Shown: in pieces, positions 21,271-29,572 of the stretch
How positions within the stretch are numbered: position 1 is the first letter of the stretch
Layout of the letters: every line of letters starts with the position of its first letter
Assembly (NCBI GenBank): GCA_964390465.1
Contig: CAYMIJ010000001.1
Coordinates: 248,001-312,000, forward strand
Origin: JADZAI01 sp964390465
GTDB taxonomy: Bacteria > Pseudomonadota > Alphaproteobacteria > Micropepsales > Micropepsaceae
DNA length: 64,000 nt
Reading direction: 5' to 3'
Translations under genes and position numbers: made by a program
The notes under the pieces: generated by a model
Told to the model about the DNA's origin: nothing
What the model saw: the letters and a program-made list of their open reading frames with translations, nothing else
The model's database searches: none

Positions 21271-22364
21271 GACGATGTCTCCATATGGGTCTGACACGGT
21301 AGCAACACGCGGAACGCGGTGCGGCGCGGCTCGCTCACGCACTCGATGACGCCGCCATGATCGCCCACAATCTTGGCTACCAGCGCAAGGCCAAGCCCGG
21401 TGCCATTCCGCTTGGTGGTGACAAACGGATCAAACAGATAAGGCTCAATATCGGGTGGGACCCCGGCTCCGTTGTCGCGCACACACACCTCAAGCGGCAA
21501 CCCGATACGCTGTCCGCTGCCCGGCACTGACAGGCGAACGCCGGGCTTGAAGGCCGTCGAAAAGATGATCTCGCCATCTTTGGGGGCAGGCCCCTCGCTG
21601 ATGGCGTCGGCGGCATTCTTGGCGAGGTTGAGGAAAACCTGAATCAACTGATCACGATCACCGGCAACCGGGGGCAGTGACGGATCATAGGTTTCGATGA
21701 TCCGCATGCCGCGTGCAAAACTCGCTTCCGCCACGCGGCGGACATGATCAAGCACTTCGTGGATGTTCACAGGGCGACGTTCGATGCGGCGTGAATCGCC
21801 AAACACCTCCATCCGGTCCACCAGTTTGCGGATGCGATCAGTTTCATCGCAGATCAGCTGCGTGAGCGCGCGATCGTCTGCCGACGCATTCTGTTCCAGC
21901 AACTGCGCTGCGCCGCGAATACCGGCCAGCGGGTTCTTGATCTCGTGCGCCAGAACCGCCGACATGGCCGAAACAGAGCGCGCCGCGCCGCGATGGATCA
22001 ACTGCCGGTCCATCTTCTGCGCCATCCCGCGCTCCTGAAGATGGACAAGCAGGCGCGCATCGTCTTCGCCGAGCGGCGACACCTTGATGTCCGTCAGATG
22101 TGCGCCGGTGCGCGGCGTGCCGACATCCACATCATATTCGCTGAGCTGCGATCCGCCTTCGCGTGCCTGCGCCAGCAAGGCCAGCAGGGGACTATTGGCC
22201 GGCACCAGATCATCAATCCGCTGCTTCATGAGGGCAGCCGCACTCAGCCCGAAAAAATCTTCCGCTGCCTGATTGGCAAACAGAACGGCATCGTTCGTAT
22301 CGACCACCAGCAAAGCGTTGGTGATCGCGTTCAACGCGAGTTCCTGAATGGCGAGCGCGGTCAT
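21267..22364 (-). CDS. ntrB: Nitrogen-regulation histidine kinase NtrB
   Basis: Cytoplasmic kinase/phosphatase that controls NtrC under the influence of PII proteins. From the ATG at 22364 it is 365 residues. A PAS domain (about 8-115) is followed by the dimerisation/phospho-acceptor helix with His140 in VLAHEIKNPLAGIRG and an ATPase domain with NAADAI, GAGVPPDIE and GTGLGLALV. There are no membrane helices. It lies one base downstream of dusB and is coupled to ntrC by an ATGA overlap, giving the classical dusB-ntrB-ntrC order. Confidence 0.96.
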   Translation of the reverse strand: MTALAIQELALNAITNALLVVDTNDAVLFANQAAEDFFGLSAAALMKQRIDDLVPANSPLLALLAQAREGGSQLSEYDVDVGTPRTGAHLTDIKVSPLGEDDARLLVHLQERGMAQKMDRQLIHRGAARSVSAMSAVLAHEIKNPLAGIRGAAQLLEQNASADDRALTQLICDETDRIRKLVDRMEVFGDSRRIERRPVNIHEVLDHVRRVAEASFARGMRIIETYDPSLPPVAGDRDQLIQVFLNLAKNAADAISEGPAPKDGEIIFSTAFKPGVRLSVPGSGQRIGLPLEVCVRDNGAGVPPDIEPYLFDPFVTTKRNGTGLGLALVAKIVGDHGGVIECVSEPRRTAFRVLLPCQTHMETSS

Positions 22365-22365
22365 G

Positions 22366-23343
22366 TCATGCCGCCTCTGCGCGCGCCACGGCAAGCGGGC
22401 ACGCACTTATCGCATTGAACACATCTGCCGGATCATCAAGACGGCATGCCGCCGAAGCCGCGCCGCGTGAAGCGCCAAGATGCTGGAAATAGGCGGCAAG
22501 GTGCTTGCGGAACTTCAGCACGCCACGCCGTACGCCGTAATGCACCAGGCTTGCGCTGAAATGCGTGGCGATCGCTTCCACCTTTTCCTCAAGTGAGGGT
22601 GGCGCATAGCTGGCACCGTTCACAGCGGCGGCCATCTCACCCAGCAGCCAGGGCCGTCCCAGCACGGCGCGTCCGGCCATGACGCCAGAAGCGCCCGACT
22701 GCAAAAGAGCCGTGCCCGCAGAGGCCACATCTTCAATATCGCCATTCACCAGCACGGGTATGGAAACAGCCTGCACAACCCCGGCGACGGCGTGCCAGTC
22801 GGCAGTGCCGCCATAAAACTGATTGCGGGTGCGGCCGTGGACGGAAACATGTGAAACACCCAGTCGCTCGGCCCGCAGCGCCAGCTCAGGTGCGTTGATC
22901 GAAGCATGATCCCACCCAAGCCGCATCTTCACGCTGACCGGCAGATGTACCGCCGCGCGCACGGCCGCGATCAGCCCCTCGGCATGGTCGAGCGACTTCA
23001 TCAGCGCCGACCCGGCATAGCCGCCGACCACACGCTTGGCGGGGCAACCCATATTGATGTCGATGGCCGAGGCCCCGGCTTCTTCGGCCCGTTTGGCCGC
23101 CTTGCCGATCCAGTCCGCATGACATCCAGCCAGCTGCACCACGATGGGCGAACCATCGGTGTCGTTGGCGCATTTCTGGATGTCTTCAGCCTCGCCTGCT
23201 GCCAGCCGCTCGCTATCCACCATCTCGCTGACCACCATGCTCGCCCCGAAGCGGCGCGCGATGCGGCGAAAGGGCGCATCGGTCAGCCCCGACATGGGGG
23301 CGAGCCACACTGGAATGGTCGAAGATTGCCTCAGGCCGGTCAC
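22366..23343 (-). CDS. dusB: tRNA-dihydrouridine synthase DusB
   Basis: FMN enzyme reducing uridine to dihydrouridine in the tRNA D-loop. The TIM-barrel start PVWLAPMSGLTDAPFRRIAR, the catalytic Cys in INMGCPAKRVVGGYAGSALM, VKMRLGW and SVHGRTRNQFYGG are all diagnostic. The start is uncertain. The frame is open to a GTG at 23421, which is 4 bp from the divergent ispDF start. A GTG at 23343 gives the usual 15 or so residues before LAPM and 325 residues in total, so I prefer it. It is the first gene of the dusB-ntrBC unit. Confidence 0.93.
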   Translation of the reverse strand: MTGLRQSSTIPVWLAPMSGLTDAPFRRIARRFGASMVVSEMVDSERLAAGEAEDIQKCANDTDGSPIVVQLAGCHADWIGKAAKRAEEAGASAIDINMGCPAKRVVGGYAGSALMKSLDHAEGLIAAVRAAVHLPVSVKMRLGWDHASINAPELALRAERLGVSHVSVHGRTRNQFYGGTADWHAVAGVVQAVSIPVLVNGDIEDVASAGTALLQSGASGVMAGRAVLGRPWLLGEMAAAVNGASYAPPSLEEKVEAIATHFSASLVHYGVRRGVLKFRKHLAAYFQHLGASRGAASAACRLDDPADVFNAISACPLAVARAEAA

Positions 23344-23424
23344 TTTACTACTGCTGCCTAAATTTCGAGCAGCCTCTTTATCAGAGCCCTTGCGCAACCC
23401 CAACCCCGGTGTAATGACCACGCC

Positions 23425-24606
23425 ATGACCAAGGGTGAAGACATCGCCATTCTGGTGGTTGCAGCGGGGTCAGGTGTCCGCGCCGGTGCTGGCCTTCCCA
23501 AGCAATACCGTCCCTTATTTGGCAAACCCGTTCTGGCCCACACCCTGGCGCAGATGCGTGCCGCCCTGCCCGATGCCTCGATACAGATCGTCGCCAATCC
23601 CGACCACGGTGAGTTGCTCGGCCCGATCCTGCACGGGCTGCATGCCATGCCCGTTGTGGCTGGTGGTGCGACACGTCAGGAAAGCGTCCGCAAGGGTCTG
23701 GCGGCATTGGCAGGCGACCACCCTCATATCGTGCTGATCCACGATGCTGCCCGACCTTTCATCTCTGCACATGTCGTCAAGGGGCTGGTTGAGCGTCTGG
23801 AGAATGACCCGGCGCTTGACGGCGTGGCGCCGGGTATCGCGGTCATCGACAGTCTCAAATCATGCGACGCAGAAGGTCATGTCACCGGCAGCACGGCGCG
23901 CGACGGGTTGTGGCGGATTCAAACGCCGCAGGTTTTCCGCTTCGACGCCATCAATGCCGCCCACCAACAGCATGGCGCAAGCGAAGGCCTGACCGATGAC
24001 TTCGCCGTCGCCGAAAAGGCGGGGCTTTCGCTGGCCCTGCTGCCGGGGGAAGACAGCAATATCAAGATCACCACCGAAGCCGACTTCGTGCGCGGTGAAG
24101 CCATCCTGCTGAACCGTCATGGAGACGTGCGCACCGGACAGGGCTTTGATGTTCACGCCTTCGCTGAAGGTGATCATGTGATGCTGTGCGGTGTGAAGGT
24201 GCCGCACGATCAGGGGCTGGCTGGCCATTCCGATGCCGATGTCGGCCTGCATGCTTTGACCGATGCCGTGCTCGGCGCGATCGGCGCGGGCGATATCGGG
24301 ACGCACTTCCCACCCACCGATCCGCAATGGCGCGGTGTGTCGTCGGATCGCTTCCTGAAACATGCCGCTGATCTGGTCAGCGCACAGGACGGGATCATCG
24401 CGCATGTCGATGTGACACTGATCTGTGAGCGCCCCAGGATCGGCCCACATCGCCTGGCGATGGTGAAGCGCATCTCCGATATTCTGGGCCTCAACGAAAC
24501 CCGCGTCAGTGTGAAGGCGACCACGACCGAAGGGCTGGGCTTCACCGGACGGCGCGAGGGCATCGCCGCAATGGCCACAGCCACCATCAGGCTGCCGCTG
24601 TCATGA
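23425..24606 (+). CDS. ispDF: Bifunctional IspD/IspF, non-mevalonate isoprenoid pathway
   Basis: A fusion of 2-C-methyl-D-erythritol 4-phosphate cytidylyltransferase (IspD, residues about 8-230) and 2-C-methyl-D-erythritol 2,4-cyclodiphosphate synthase (IspF, about 235-393). IspD shows the nucleotide loop VVAAGSGVRAGAGLPKQYRP and LIHDAARPF. IspF begins GQGFDVHAF with metal-ligand Asp/His and continues with GHSDADVGLHALTDA and TTTEGLGFTGRREGI. The fusion is widespread in alphaproteobacteria. The ATG at 23425 is divergent from dusB, and the stop overlaps the pgpA start by 4 bp (ATGA). Confidence 0.97.
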   Translation: MTKGEDIAILVVAAGSGVRAGAGLPKQYRPLFGKPVLAHTLAQMRAALPDASIQIVANPDHGELLGPILHGLHAMPVVAGGATRQESVRKGLAALAGDHPHIVLIHDAARPFISAHVVKGLVERLENDPALDGVAPGIAVIDSLKSCDAEGHVTGSTARDGLWRIQTPQVFRFDAINAAHQQHGASEGLTDDFAVAEKAGLSLALLPGEDSNIKITTEADFVRGEAILLNRHGDVRTGQGFDVHAFAEGDHVMLCGVKVPHDQGLAGHSDADVGLHALTDAVLGAIGAGDIGTHFPPTDPQWRGVSSDRFLKHAADLVSAQDGIIAHVDVTLICERPRIGPHRLAMVKRISDILGLNETRVSVKATTTEGLGFTGRREGIAAMATATIRLPLS

Positions 24607-25097
24607 GCGCACATTCTGAACGGCGCACCGTGCGCGCACCCACCGGATGGGCCGGGCAAACGGCCTCGATGCTGGGCATAGGAAATCTGCGGCCTGCCCC
24701 CGGCACGTGGGCCTCGGCCGCGACTCTGCCGCTGGCCTGGACGCTGGCGCTGTATGGCGGGCCCTGGGCGCTGGCTGGCGCTGCGCTGTTTGTCTTTGCT
24801 ATTGGTGTGTGGGCTTCAGATCGTGTCGTCCGTACACTGAAGGTCGATGACCCTTCAGCCATCGTGATTGACGAGATGGCTGGCCAGATGCTCGCCCTCG
24901 TGCCCGCCGCATTGGTCTGGCAGCATTATCTCGCTGGATTTGTGCTGTTCCGCCTGTTCGACATTGTGAAGCCCTGGCCCGCTTCGTGGGCCGACCGCGA
25001 ACTGGAAGGTGGCTTCGGCGTCATGGCCGATGACATGATTGCAGGCGCGATGGCAGCGGCACTTATCGCGCTCGCAAGCTGGCAAGGATGGCTGTAA
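24603..25097 (+). CDS. pgpA: Phosphatidylglycerophosphatase A
   Basis: Membrane phosphatase converting phosphatidylglycerophosphate to phosphatidylglycerol. It is 164 residues, with the family start GIGNLRPAPGTWAS, the conserved acidic motif IVIDEMAGQM, then FRLFDIVKPWPASWAD and DDMIAGAMAAAL. About four hydrophobic segments are visible. It is translationally coupled to ispDF and 3 bp upstream of the cinA-type gene, so the three genes form an operon. Confidence 0.94.
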   Translation: MSAHSERRTVRAPTGWAGQTASMLGIGNLRPAPGTWASAATLPLAWTLALYGGPWALAGAALFVFAIGVWASDRVVRTLKVDDPSAIVIDEMAGQMLALVPAALVWQHYLAGFVLFRLFDIVKPWPASWADRELEGGFGVMADDMIAGAMAAALIALASWQGWL

Positions 25098-25100
25098 CTC

Positions 25101-25595
25101 ATGTTCCCGGATGACCTGATTGCTGAAGCGCGTGCCGTGCTCGACCTGTGCCGGACGAAGGGGCTGGTGATCGCAACCGCTGAAAGCTGCACCGGCGGGC
25201 TGGTCGCGGCCCTTCTCACCGAAATCCCCGGCTCGTCCGATGTCGTGGACCGGGGCTTCGTCACCTATTCCAACGCTGCCAAGATGGCGATGATTGGCGT
25301 GCCCGAAGCCCTGCTTGTGGCCCACGGCGCGGTGAGCGAGCCGGTCGCCCGCGCTATGGCGGAAGGCACACTCCTCCATTCAAAGGCGGACATTGCCGTC
25401 GCCATCACCGGCGTGGCCGGACCGGGCGGCGGCAGTGCAGAAAAGCCCGTGGGCCATGTCCATTTCGCCTGCGCCCGGCGGGGCGGCACGACGGCCCACG
25501 CTCTGCACCGCTTTGGTGACCTTGGCCGGGGCGGCATCCGCATCGCGGCGGTGCGCACCGCACTGGCCCTGTTGCGTCAGGCCGCTGGCGACTGA
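25101..25595 (+). CDS. pncC: CinA C-terminal family NMN amidohydrolase (PncC-like)
   Basis: Stand-alone CinA C-terminal domain (164 residues), the form with nicotinamide-nucleotide amidase activity in NAD recycling. Diagnostic motifs are IATAESCTGGLVAALLTEIP near residues 16-35, GFVTYSNAAK, and GVAGPGGGSAEKPVG with the downstream VHFACA strand. The N-terminal MoCF-like domain of full CinA is absent, as usual in proteobacteria. It is the last gene of the ispDF-pgpA unit. In related genomes it normally faces coq10 directly; here two extra small genes intervene. Confidence 0.93.
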   Translation: MFPDDLIAEARAVLDLCRTKGLVIATAESCTGGLVAALLTEIPGSSDVVDRGFVTYSNAAKMAMIGVPEALLVAHGAVSEPVARAMAEGTLLHSKADIAVAITGVAGPGGGSAEKPVGHVHFACARRGGTTAHALHRFGDLGRGGIRIAAVRTALALLRQAAGD

Positions 25596-25652
25596 TGGAC
25601 GCGACTCATCAGAGGTGCTAGAGGCGCATTATTGCTATCCATAAGGTGCTCC

Positions 25653-25928
25653 ATGCGTCGCCTGCGTATCCTGACTGCCGCCGTCTTTTTCTGCCCCACT
25701 GCGCTGGCCGCATCCGACACCACATCCGGCGTGCAGATCCTGATCGACCTGCAGGACCCGGCGCAGATTTCCAAGACCTTCTGCGTGGAACAGTCCAAAC
25801 TCTACAGCGTGGACGCGCAGGTTTGCATATCAGCAACAGTGAAGATGACCTGCACGCTGGTTGACGCCAACGACGCCAGCAAAGGCGTGAAGTGGGTCGT
25901 CAGCGACGAAAAACAGCGCTGCCGGTAA
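25653..25928 (+). CDS. Small secreted protein with four cysteines
   Basis: A 91-residue protein with a signal peptide (MRRLRILTAAVFFCPTALAA, cleavage about residue 20), so probably periplasmic. The mature part carries four cysteines (FCVEQ, QVCIS, MTCTL, RC near the end), compatible with two disulfides. The pattern C-x-x-x-x-K-x-Y-x-x-x-A-x-V resembles DUF1496-like small proteins, but this is a weak impression. The ATG at 25653 is preceded by AAGG at 6 nt. The stop is 6 bp before the AT-rich gene, yet base composition is like the chromosome, so it is probably native. Function unknown. Confidence 0.72.
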   Translation: MRRLRILTAAVFFCPTALAASDTTSGVQILIDLQDPAQISKTFCVEQSKLYSVDAQVCISATVKMTCTLVDANDASKGVKWVVSDEKQRCR

Positions 25929-25934
25929 TAAATA

Positions 25935-26477
25935 GTGGCCAGCAATACAACTAATAATGATTTGGATGAGATTGATCCGCTGCTGCGGTCTATGTGCGAT
26001 TTTTTTGATAATGATGATATCTTTGTTCTAAAAAAAGGGCGTATCTACGAGCCGTTTTACTCAACGGAATTAGCATGCATACTAAAAAAGAGATTCGAAG
26101 GCTGGTCGGTGCATGTTGAATATAATAGATATGGCATATTCGGTGAAAAAAAACCAAGCCCCAGAAACAATTTACGCAGAACAAATTCAATGAGGCCAGA
26201 CATAATAATTCATAAACCTGGCACCAATAACAATCTAATCCATATTGAGATTAAATGCGATACAGAGCAAGGATTGCAATATGATCTTGAAAAGATAGCC
26301 TTCTCAACCAATCAAGCCTATGAACTTCAATATAAGTACGGCATCTCTATGGTCATTTCCACGCAGGAAAAGAGCATTTTACATGTTCACATATATCAAA
26401 ATGGGCAAGAAAACATAGAGCTGTCATCATGTTTTCTTAAAAAGTTTAGAGATTTAAGACCTTTGTCAAGAATATAG
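25935..26477 (+). CDS. AT-rich orphan gene, putative PD-(D/E)XK nuclease-fold protein
   Basis: A 180-residue soluble protein. Its DNA is about 36-38% GC, against roughly 60-65% on both sides, and it uses A/T-ending codons throughout, a strong sign of recent transfer. The sequence has a restriction-endonuclease-like signature: helix with Glu (FYSTELACILKKRF), strand VHVEYNR, then RPDIIIHKPG, a short loop, and HIEIKCD (the D…E-x-K core), followed by a helix and the strand GISMVIST. I recall numerous uncharacterised small proteins with a similar PDIIVH…N…EIK core. The start is GTG 25935, with an ATG at 25992 possible. Its 3' end overlaps convergent coq10 by 12 bp. No partner methylase, toxin or antitoxin gene is beside it. 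Confidence 0.75.
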   Translation: MASNTTNNDLDEIDPLLRSMCDFFDNDDIFVLKKGRIYEPFYSTELACILKKRFEGWSVHVEYNRYGIFGEKKPSPRNNLRRTNSMRPDIIIHKPGTNNNLIHIEIKCDTEQGLQYDLEKIAFSTNQAYELQYKYGISMVISTQEKSILHVHIYQNGQENIELSSCFLKKFRDLRPLSRI

Positions 26478-26912
26478 CTCATGCGCCCTTGTGACGAACG
26501 CTTCTGACAGACGCAGGAGCGCGCGTTCCAGCATCTGATTGGCCAGCATCTGCAGGATGCGGTTGCGGAAGGCAAAGTCGATGGTGAAATGCACCTTCGA
26601 TCCACTTTCTTCCGCCATGAACCGCCACTGGTTTTCCAGATGGCTGAACGGGCCGTCCACATAAGCCACATCAATTGCCAGCGCCGGGCGATCGAGCGTC
26701 ACGCGGCTGGTGAAGCGTTCCTCAAATCCTTTGAAGCGGGCGATCATGTCCGCGACGATGAGGCCGCGCCCTTCCCCATCGACCTCGCGGCTACGCACCC
26801 GCAGCGCCTTGCACCAGGGCAGAAACGCCGGATAGGCGTCGATATCAGCCACCAGATCGAACATCTGGGCCGGGGTGAATGGAACAATCCTGGTATCTTC
26901 CGCGCGCGGCAT
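26466..26912 (-). CDS. Coq10/RatA-type polyketide-cyclase (START-like) protein
   Basis: A 148-residue START-fold protein of the ubiquinone-binding Coq10 family (homologous to RatA), thought to chaperone ubiquinone or polyisoprenoid lipid. Characteristic segments are FTPAQMFDLVADIDAYPAFL near the N-terminus, PWCKALRV, GPFSHLENQWRF and VHFTIDFAFRN. It lies immediately after lipA, overlapping it by one base (TGATG), the usual alphaproteobacterial arrangement. The last codons lie inside the AT-rich tract shared with the convergent nuclease-like gene, but the C-terminus (TRAHELYS) looks intact. Confidence 0.92.
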   Translation of the reverse strand: MPRAEDTRIVPFTPAQMFDLVADIDAYPAFLPWCKALRVRSREVDGEGRGLIVADMIARFKGFEERFTSRVTLDRPALAIDVAYVDGPFSHLENQWRFMAEESGSKVHFTIDFAFRNRILQMLANQMLERALLRLSEAFVTRAHELYS

Positions 26913-27862
26913 CAGCCCTTCGCCTGACGTGCGGCACGCAACTGCGCGAAGTCACTGTCCGCGTGATACGAAGAGCGGGTCAGCGGGCTGGCTGAGACCA
27001 TCAGGAAGCCCTTGGCGTAGGCGACCGTTTCCAGCCCCTTGAATTCGTCTGGCGTCCAGAAACGATCCACCGCCGCGTGACGGCGCGTGGGTTGCAGATA
27101 TTGCCCGATGGTGAGGAAATCGACATCCGCTGAGCGCATGTCATCCATCACCTGCATGACTTCCTCGCGCGTTTCGCCAAGGCCCGCCATCAGGCCCGAC
27201 TTGGTGAAGATGCTGGCGTCGAGTTCCTTCACCTGCTGAAGCAGGCGCAGCGAATGGAAATAGCGCGCGCCTGGCCGGATGCCGAGATAAAGCCGCGGCA
27301 CGGTTTCCAGATTGTGATTGAAAACATCAGGCCGCGCTTCAACGACAACTGGTAACGCGCCGTCTTTCCTCAGGAAATCAGGGGTAAGGATCTCGATCGT
27401 CGTTTCAGGGCATGCTGCTCGCACGGCGCGGATCACCGCGGCAAAATGCGCGGCCCCACCATCGGCCACGTCATCGCGGTCAACGGATGTAATGACCACA
27501 TGGCGCAGTCCCAGCTTCGCCACGGCATCCGCCACGCGGTTTGGCTCGTCGCCATCCAGTGGCAGAGGCAGCCCGGTGCGCACATTGCAGAACGAACAGG
27601 CGCGCGTGCAGATTTCGCCCATGATCATCATGGTGGCATGCTTTTGCGACCAGCATTCCCCAATGTTCGGGCAAGCGGCTTCCTCGCAGACGGTCGAAAG
27701 TCCATTGCCCCGCATCAAAGCGCGGGTTTCCTGATAAGCGGGCGAACCGGGTGCCTTGACCCTGATCCAGTCCGGCTTGCGCTGGATGGGAGTTTCAGCA
27801 CGGTTGCGCTTTTCCGGGTGACGCAAAGGGGCCTGCGCAGACTGGTCGAACAGCACGGTCAT
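26912..27862 (-). CDS. lipA: Lipoyl synthase
   Basis: Radical-SAM enzyme inserting two sulfurs into octanoyl groups on 2-oxoacid dehydrogenase and glycine-cleavage subunits. From the ATG at 27862 it is 316 residues. The auxiliary cluster motif is CEEAACPNIGEC, the radical-SAM CxxxCxxC is CTRACSFC, and the C-terminal RSSY Ser ligand is in LTRSSYHAD. The frame continues 35 codons further upstream without family similarity, so the shorter start is chosen. It is divergent from the acyl-ACP synthetase gene with a 141-bp gap. Confidence 0.96.
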   Translation of the reverse strand: MTVLFDQSAQAPLRHPEKRNRAETPIQRKPDWIRVKAPGSPAYQETRALMRGNGLSTVCEEAACPNIGECWSQKHATMMIMGEICTRACSFCNVRTGLPLPLDGDEPNRVADAVAKLGLRHVVITSVDRDDVADGGAAHFAAVIRAVRAACPETTIEILTPDFLRKDGALPVVVEARPDVFNHNLETVPRLYLGIRPGARYFHSLRLLQQVKELDASIFTKSGLMAGLGETREEVMQVMDDMRSADVDFLTIGQYLQPTRRHAAVDRFWTPDEFKGLETVAYAKGFLMVSASPLTRSSYHADSDFAQLRAARQAKG

Positions 27863-28003
27863 GAGCGCGGTATAACCCTTTCTGCGGCCTTCATCATGCC
27901 TGATTTTTGCACTGCAATACCCTTGCGTCAGGGCGTCGAGGCTGTAGTTTCTGCCGCCCTGCGACAAAATATATCATACGCCACGCAGCTGACGGAAACG
28001 CCG

Positions 28004-29572
28004 ATGTCCCTGCCTGTTTACGACGCATCTCGCACTGATATGTCCATTTTTGATGCGCTTTTGAAAGCCCGCAAGGACTATGGCGCGTCGCGTGAAATCC
28101 TGTGCGACGGGAACGACGACCGCAAAATGACCTATGACGAGGTGGTCCGCGCGGCTTTCGCGCTGGGCAACGCCTTGAAAAAACTGACCAGCAAAGGCGA
28201 GAATGTCGGCATCATGCTGCCCGCCAGCGCCGGCGCGGTCGTCGCCTTCTTCGCGCTGCACGCCTTCGGGCGGGTGCCGGCCATGATCAATTTCACAGCC
28301 GGTGAGCGCGCCGTGAAGGCCGCATTGAAACTGGGCCTTGTGAAAACAGTGCTGACGGCCAAGCGTTTTATCGAGATCGGGAAGCTGGAAGATCTGGTCG
28401 CCGACATCAAGGAAAGCGCCAATCTGATCTATCTCGACGACCTGCGCGAAAATCTCTCGATCAGCGACAAGCTGACAGCGCTGATCGGCTCCAAGCTCCC
28501 CGGCCTTTTCAAGACCCGGCGCAAAGCGTCTGACACCGGAGTCATCCTTTTCACGTCAGGCACTGAGGGCGACCCCAAAGGCGTGGTCTTGAGCCACCAG
28601 AACGTGCTGGCCAATGTCGAGCAGGTGCGGTGCCATATCGAGCTGACACCCGACGACATCGTGTTCAACCCACTGCCGACCTTTCACTGTTTCGGCCTGA
28701 CCGTCGGCGCGATCCTGCCGATGATCGTCGGCGTGAAGGAGATCATGTACCCCTCGCCCCTGCATGTTTCGATCATTCCCAAGAAAATCCGCGAGTCGGG
28801 AGCGACCATTCTTCTGGCGACCGACACGTTCATTTCCCATTATGCGCGTCAGGGTGATCAGGGCGATCTAAACTCCGTGCGCCTTGCCGTGTGTGGTGCT
28901 GAACGTGTGCGTGACGAAACCCGCCAGCTCGTGCGCAAGAAATACAATATCGAAATCCTCGAAGGCTATGGCGTGACCGAGGCCGCGCCCGTGGTGGCCG
29001 CCAATCAGCTTGAGGATAATCGCCCCGGCACGGTCGGCCGCCTGATGCCGAAAATGGAAGCCCGGCTGGAGCCGGTGGAAGGCATCGCCAATGCCGGGCG
29101 GCTGTTTGTGAAGGGTCCGAACATCATGGCCGGGTATCTGAAACCTGACCAGCCGGGCGTTCTGCAAACCCTGCCCGGCGGCTGGCACGACACGGGCGAT
29201 ATCGTCGCCATGGACAAAGACGGCGTCATCCAGATCAAAGGGCGCCTGAAACGTTTTGCCAAGATCGGCGGCGAGATGGTGTCACTGACCGTCGTGGAAA
29301 ACTGCGCCTCGGCCCTGTGGCCCGACAACATGCACGCCGCCATCGCGGTGCCGGATGCACGCAAGGGCGAACAGATCGTTCTTGTCACCGATGCCAAGGA
29401 AGCCAATCGTGCCGATCTACATGGCTGGGCGCATAATCATGGCGTTCCTGAACTCGCCGTGCCGCGCAAGATCATCCATGTCGATGAGGTGCCGCTGCTC
29501 GGCACGGGCAAGACCAACTATGTTGCCGTGCAGAAGATCGCGGATGCCGACGCCGAGCCGAAAGCCGCCTAA
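28004..29572 (+). CDS. Acyl-ACP/acyl-CoA synthetase resembling the ligase half of Aas
   Basis: AMP-forming ligase of 522 residues. It matches the C-terminal ligase domain of E. coli Aas closely in motif order: NFTAGERAVKAAL, P-loop LFTSGTEGDPKG (182-193), PTFHCFGLTVGAILPM, EGYGVTEAAPVVAANQ, GWHDTGDI, RLKRFAKIGGEMVSL, and HGVPELAVPRKI before the catalytic C-terminal Lys region TGKTNY. In Aas this domain activates fatty acid for ACP and lysophospholipid repair. The acyltransferase domain is missing here, so it may only activate free fatty acids or work with a separate acyltransferase. The ATG at 28004 was chosen because everything upstream in frame lies antisense to lipA. Confidence 0.9.
   Translation: MSLPVYDASRTDMSIFDALLKARKDYGASREILCDGNDDRKMTYDEVVRAAFALGNALKKLTSKGENVGIMLPASAGAVVAFFALHAFGRVPAMINFTAGERAVKAALKLGLVKTVLTAKRFIEIGKLEDLVADIKESANLIYLDDLRENLSISDKLTALIGSKLPGLFKTRRKASDTGVILFTSGTEGDPKGVVLSHQNVLANVEQVRCHIELTPDDIVFNPLPTFHCFGLTVGAILPMIVGVKEIMYPSPLHVSIIPKKIRESGATILLATDTFISHYARQGDQGDLNSVRLAVCGAERVRDETRQLVRKKYNIEILEGYGVTEAAPVVAANQLEDNRPGTVGRLMPKMEARLEPVEGIANAGRLFVKGPNIMAGYLKPDQPGVLQTLPGGWHDTGDIVAMDKDGVIQIKGRLKRFAKIGGEMVSLTVVENCASALWPDNMHAAIAVPDARKGEQIVLVTDAKEANRADLHGWAHNHGVPELAVPRKIIHVDEVPLLGTGKTNYVAVQKIADADAEPKAA

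Noticed and set aside
25653..26477. Toxin-antitoxin pair (small secreted protein plus nuclease-like protein), with coq10 as RatA toxin
   Set aside because: The first protein has a signal peptide, so it cannot neutralise a cytosolic toxin. The base composition of the two genes differs sharply, and the coq10-lipA context supports a ubiquinone role over a toxin.
27446..28003. 186-residue N-terminal extension of the acyl-ACP synthetase
   Set aside because: The open frame continues upstream only because it is antisense to GC-rich lipA. Family similarity begins at the ATG at 28004.
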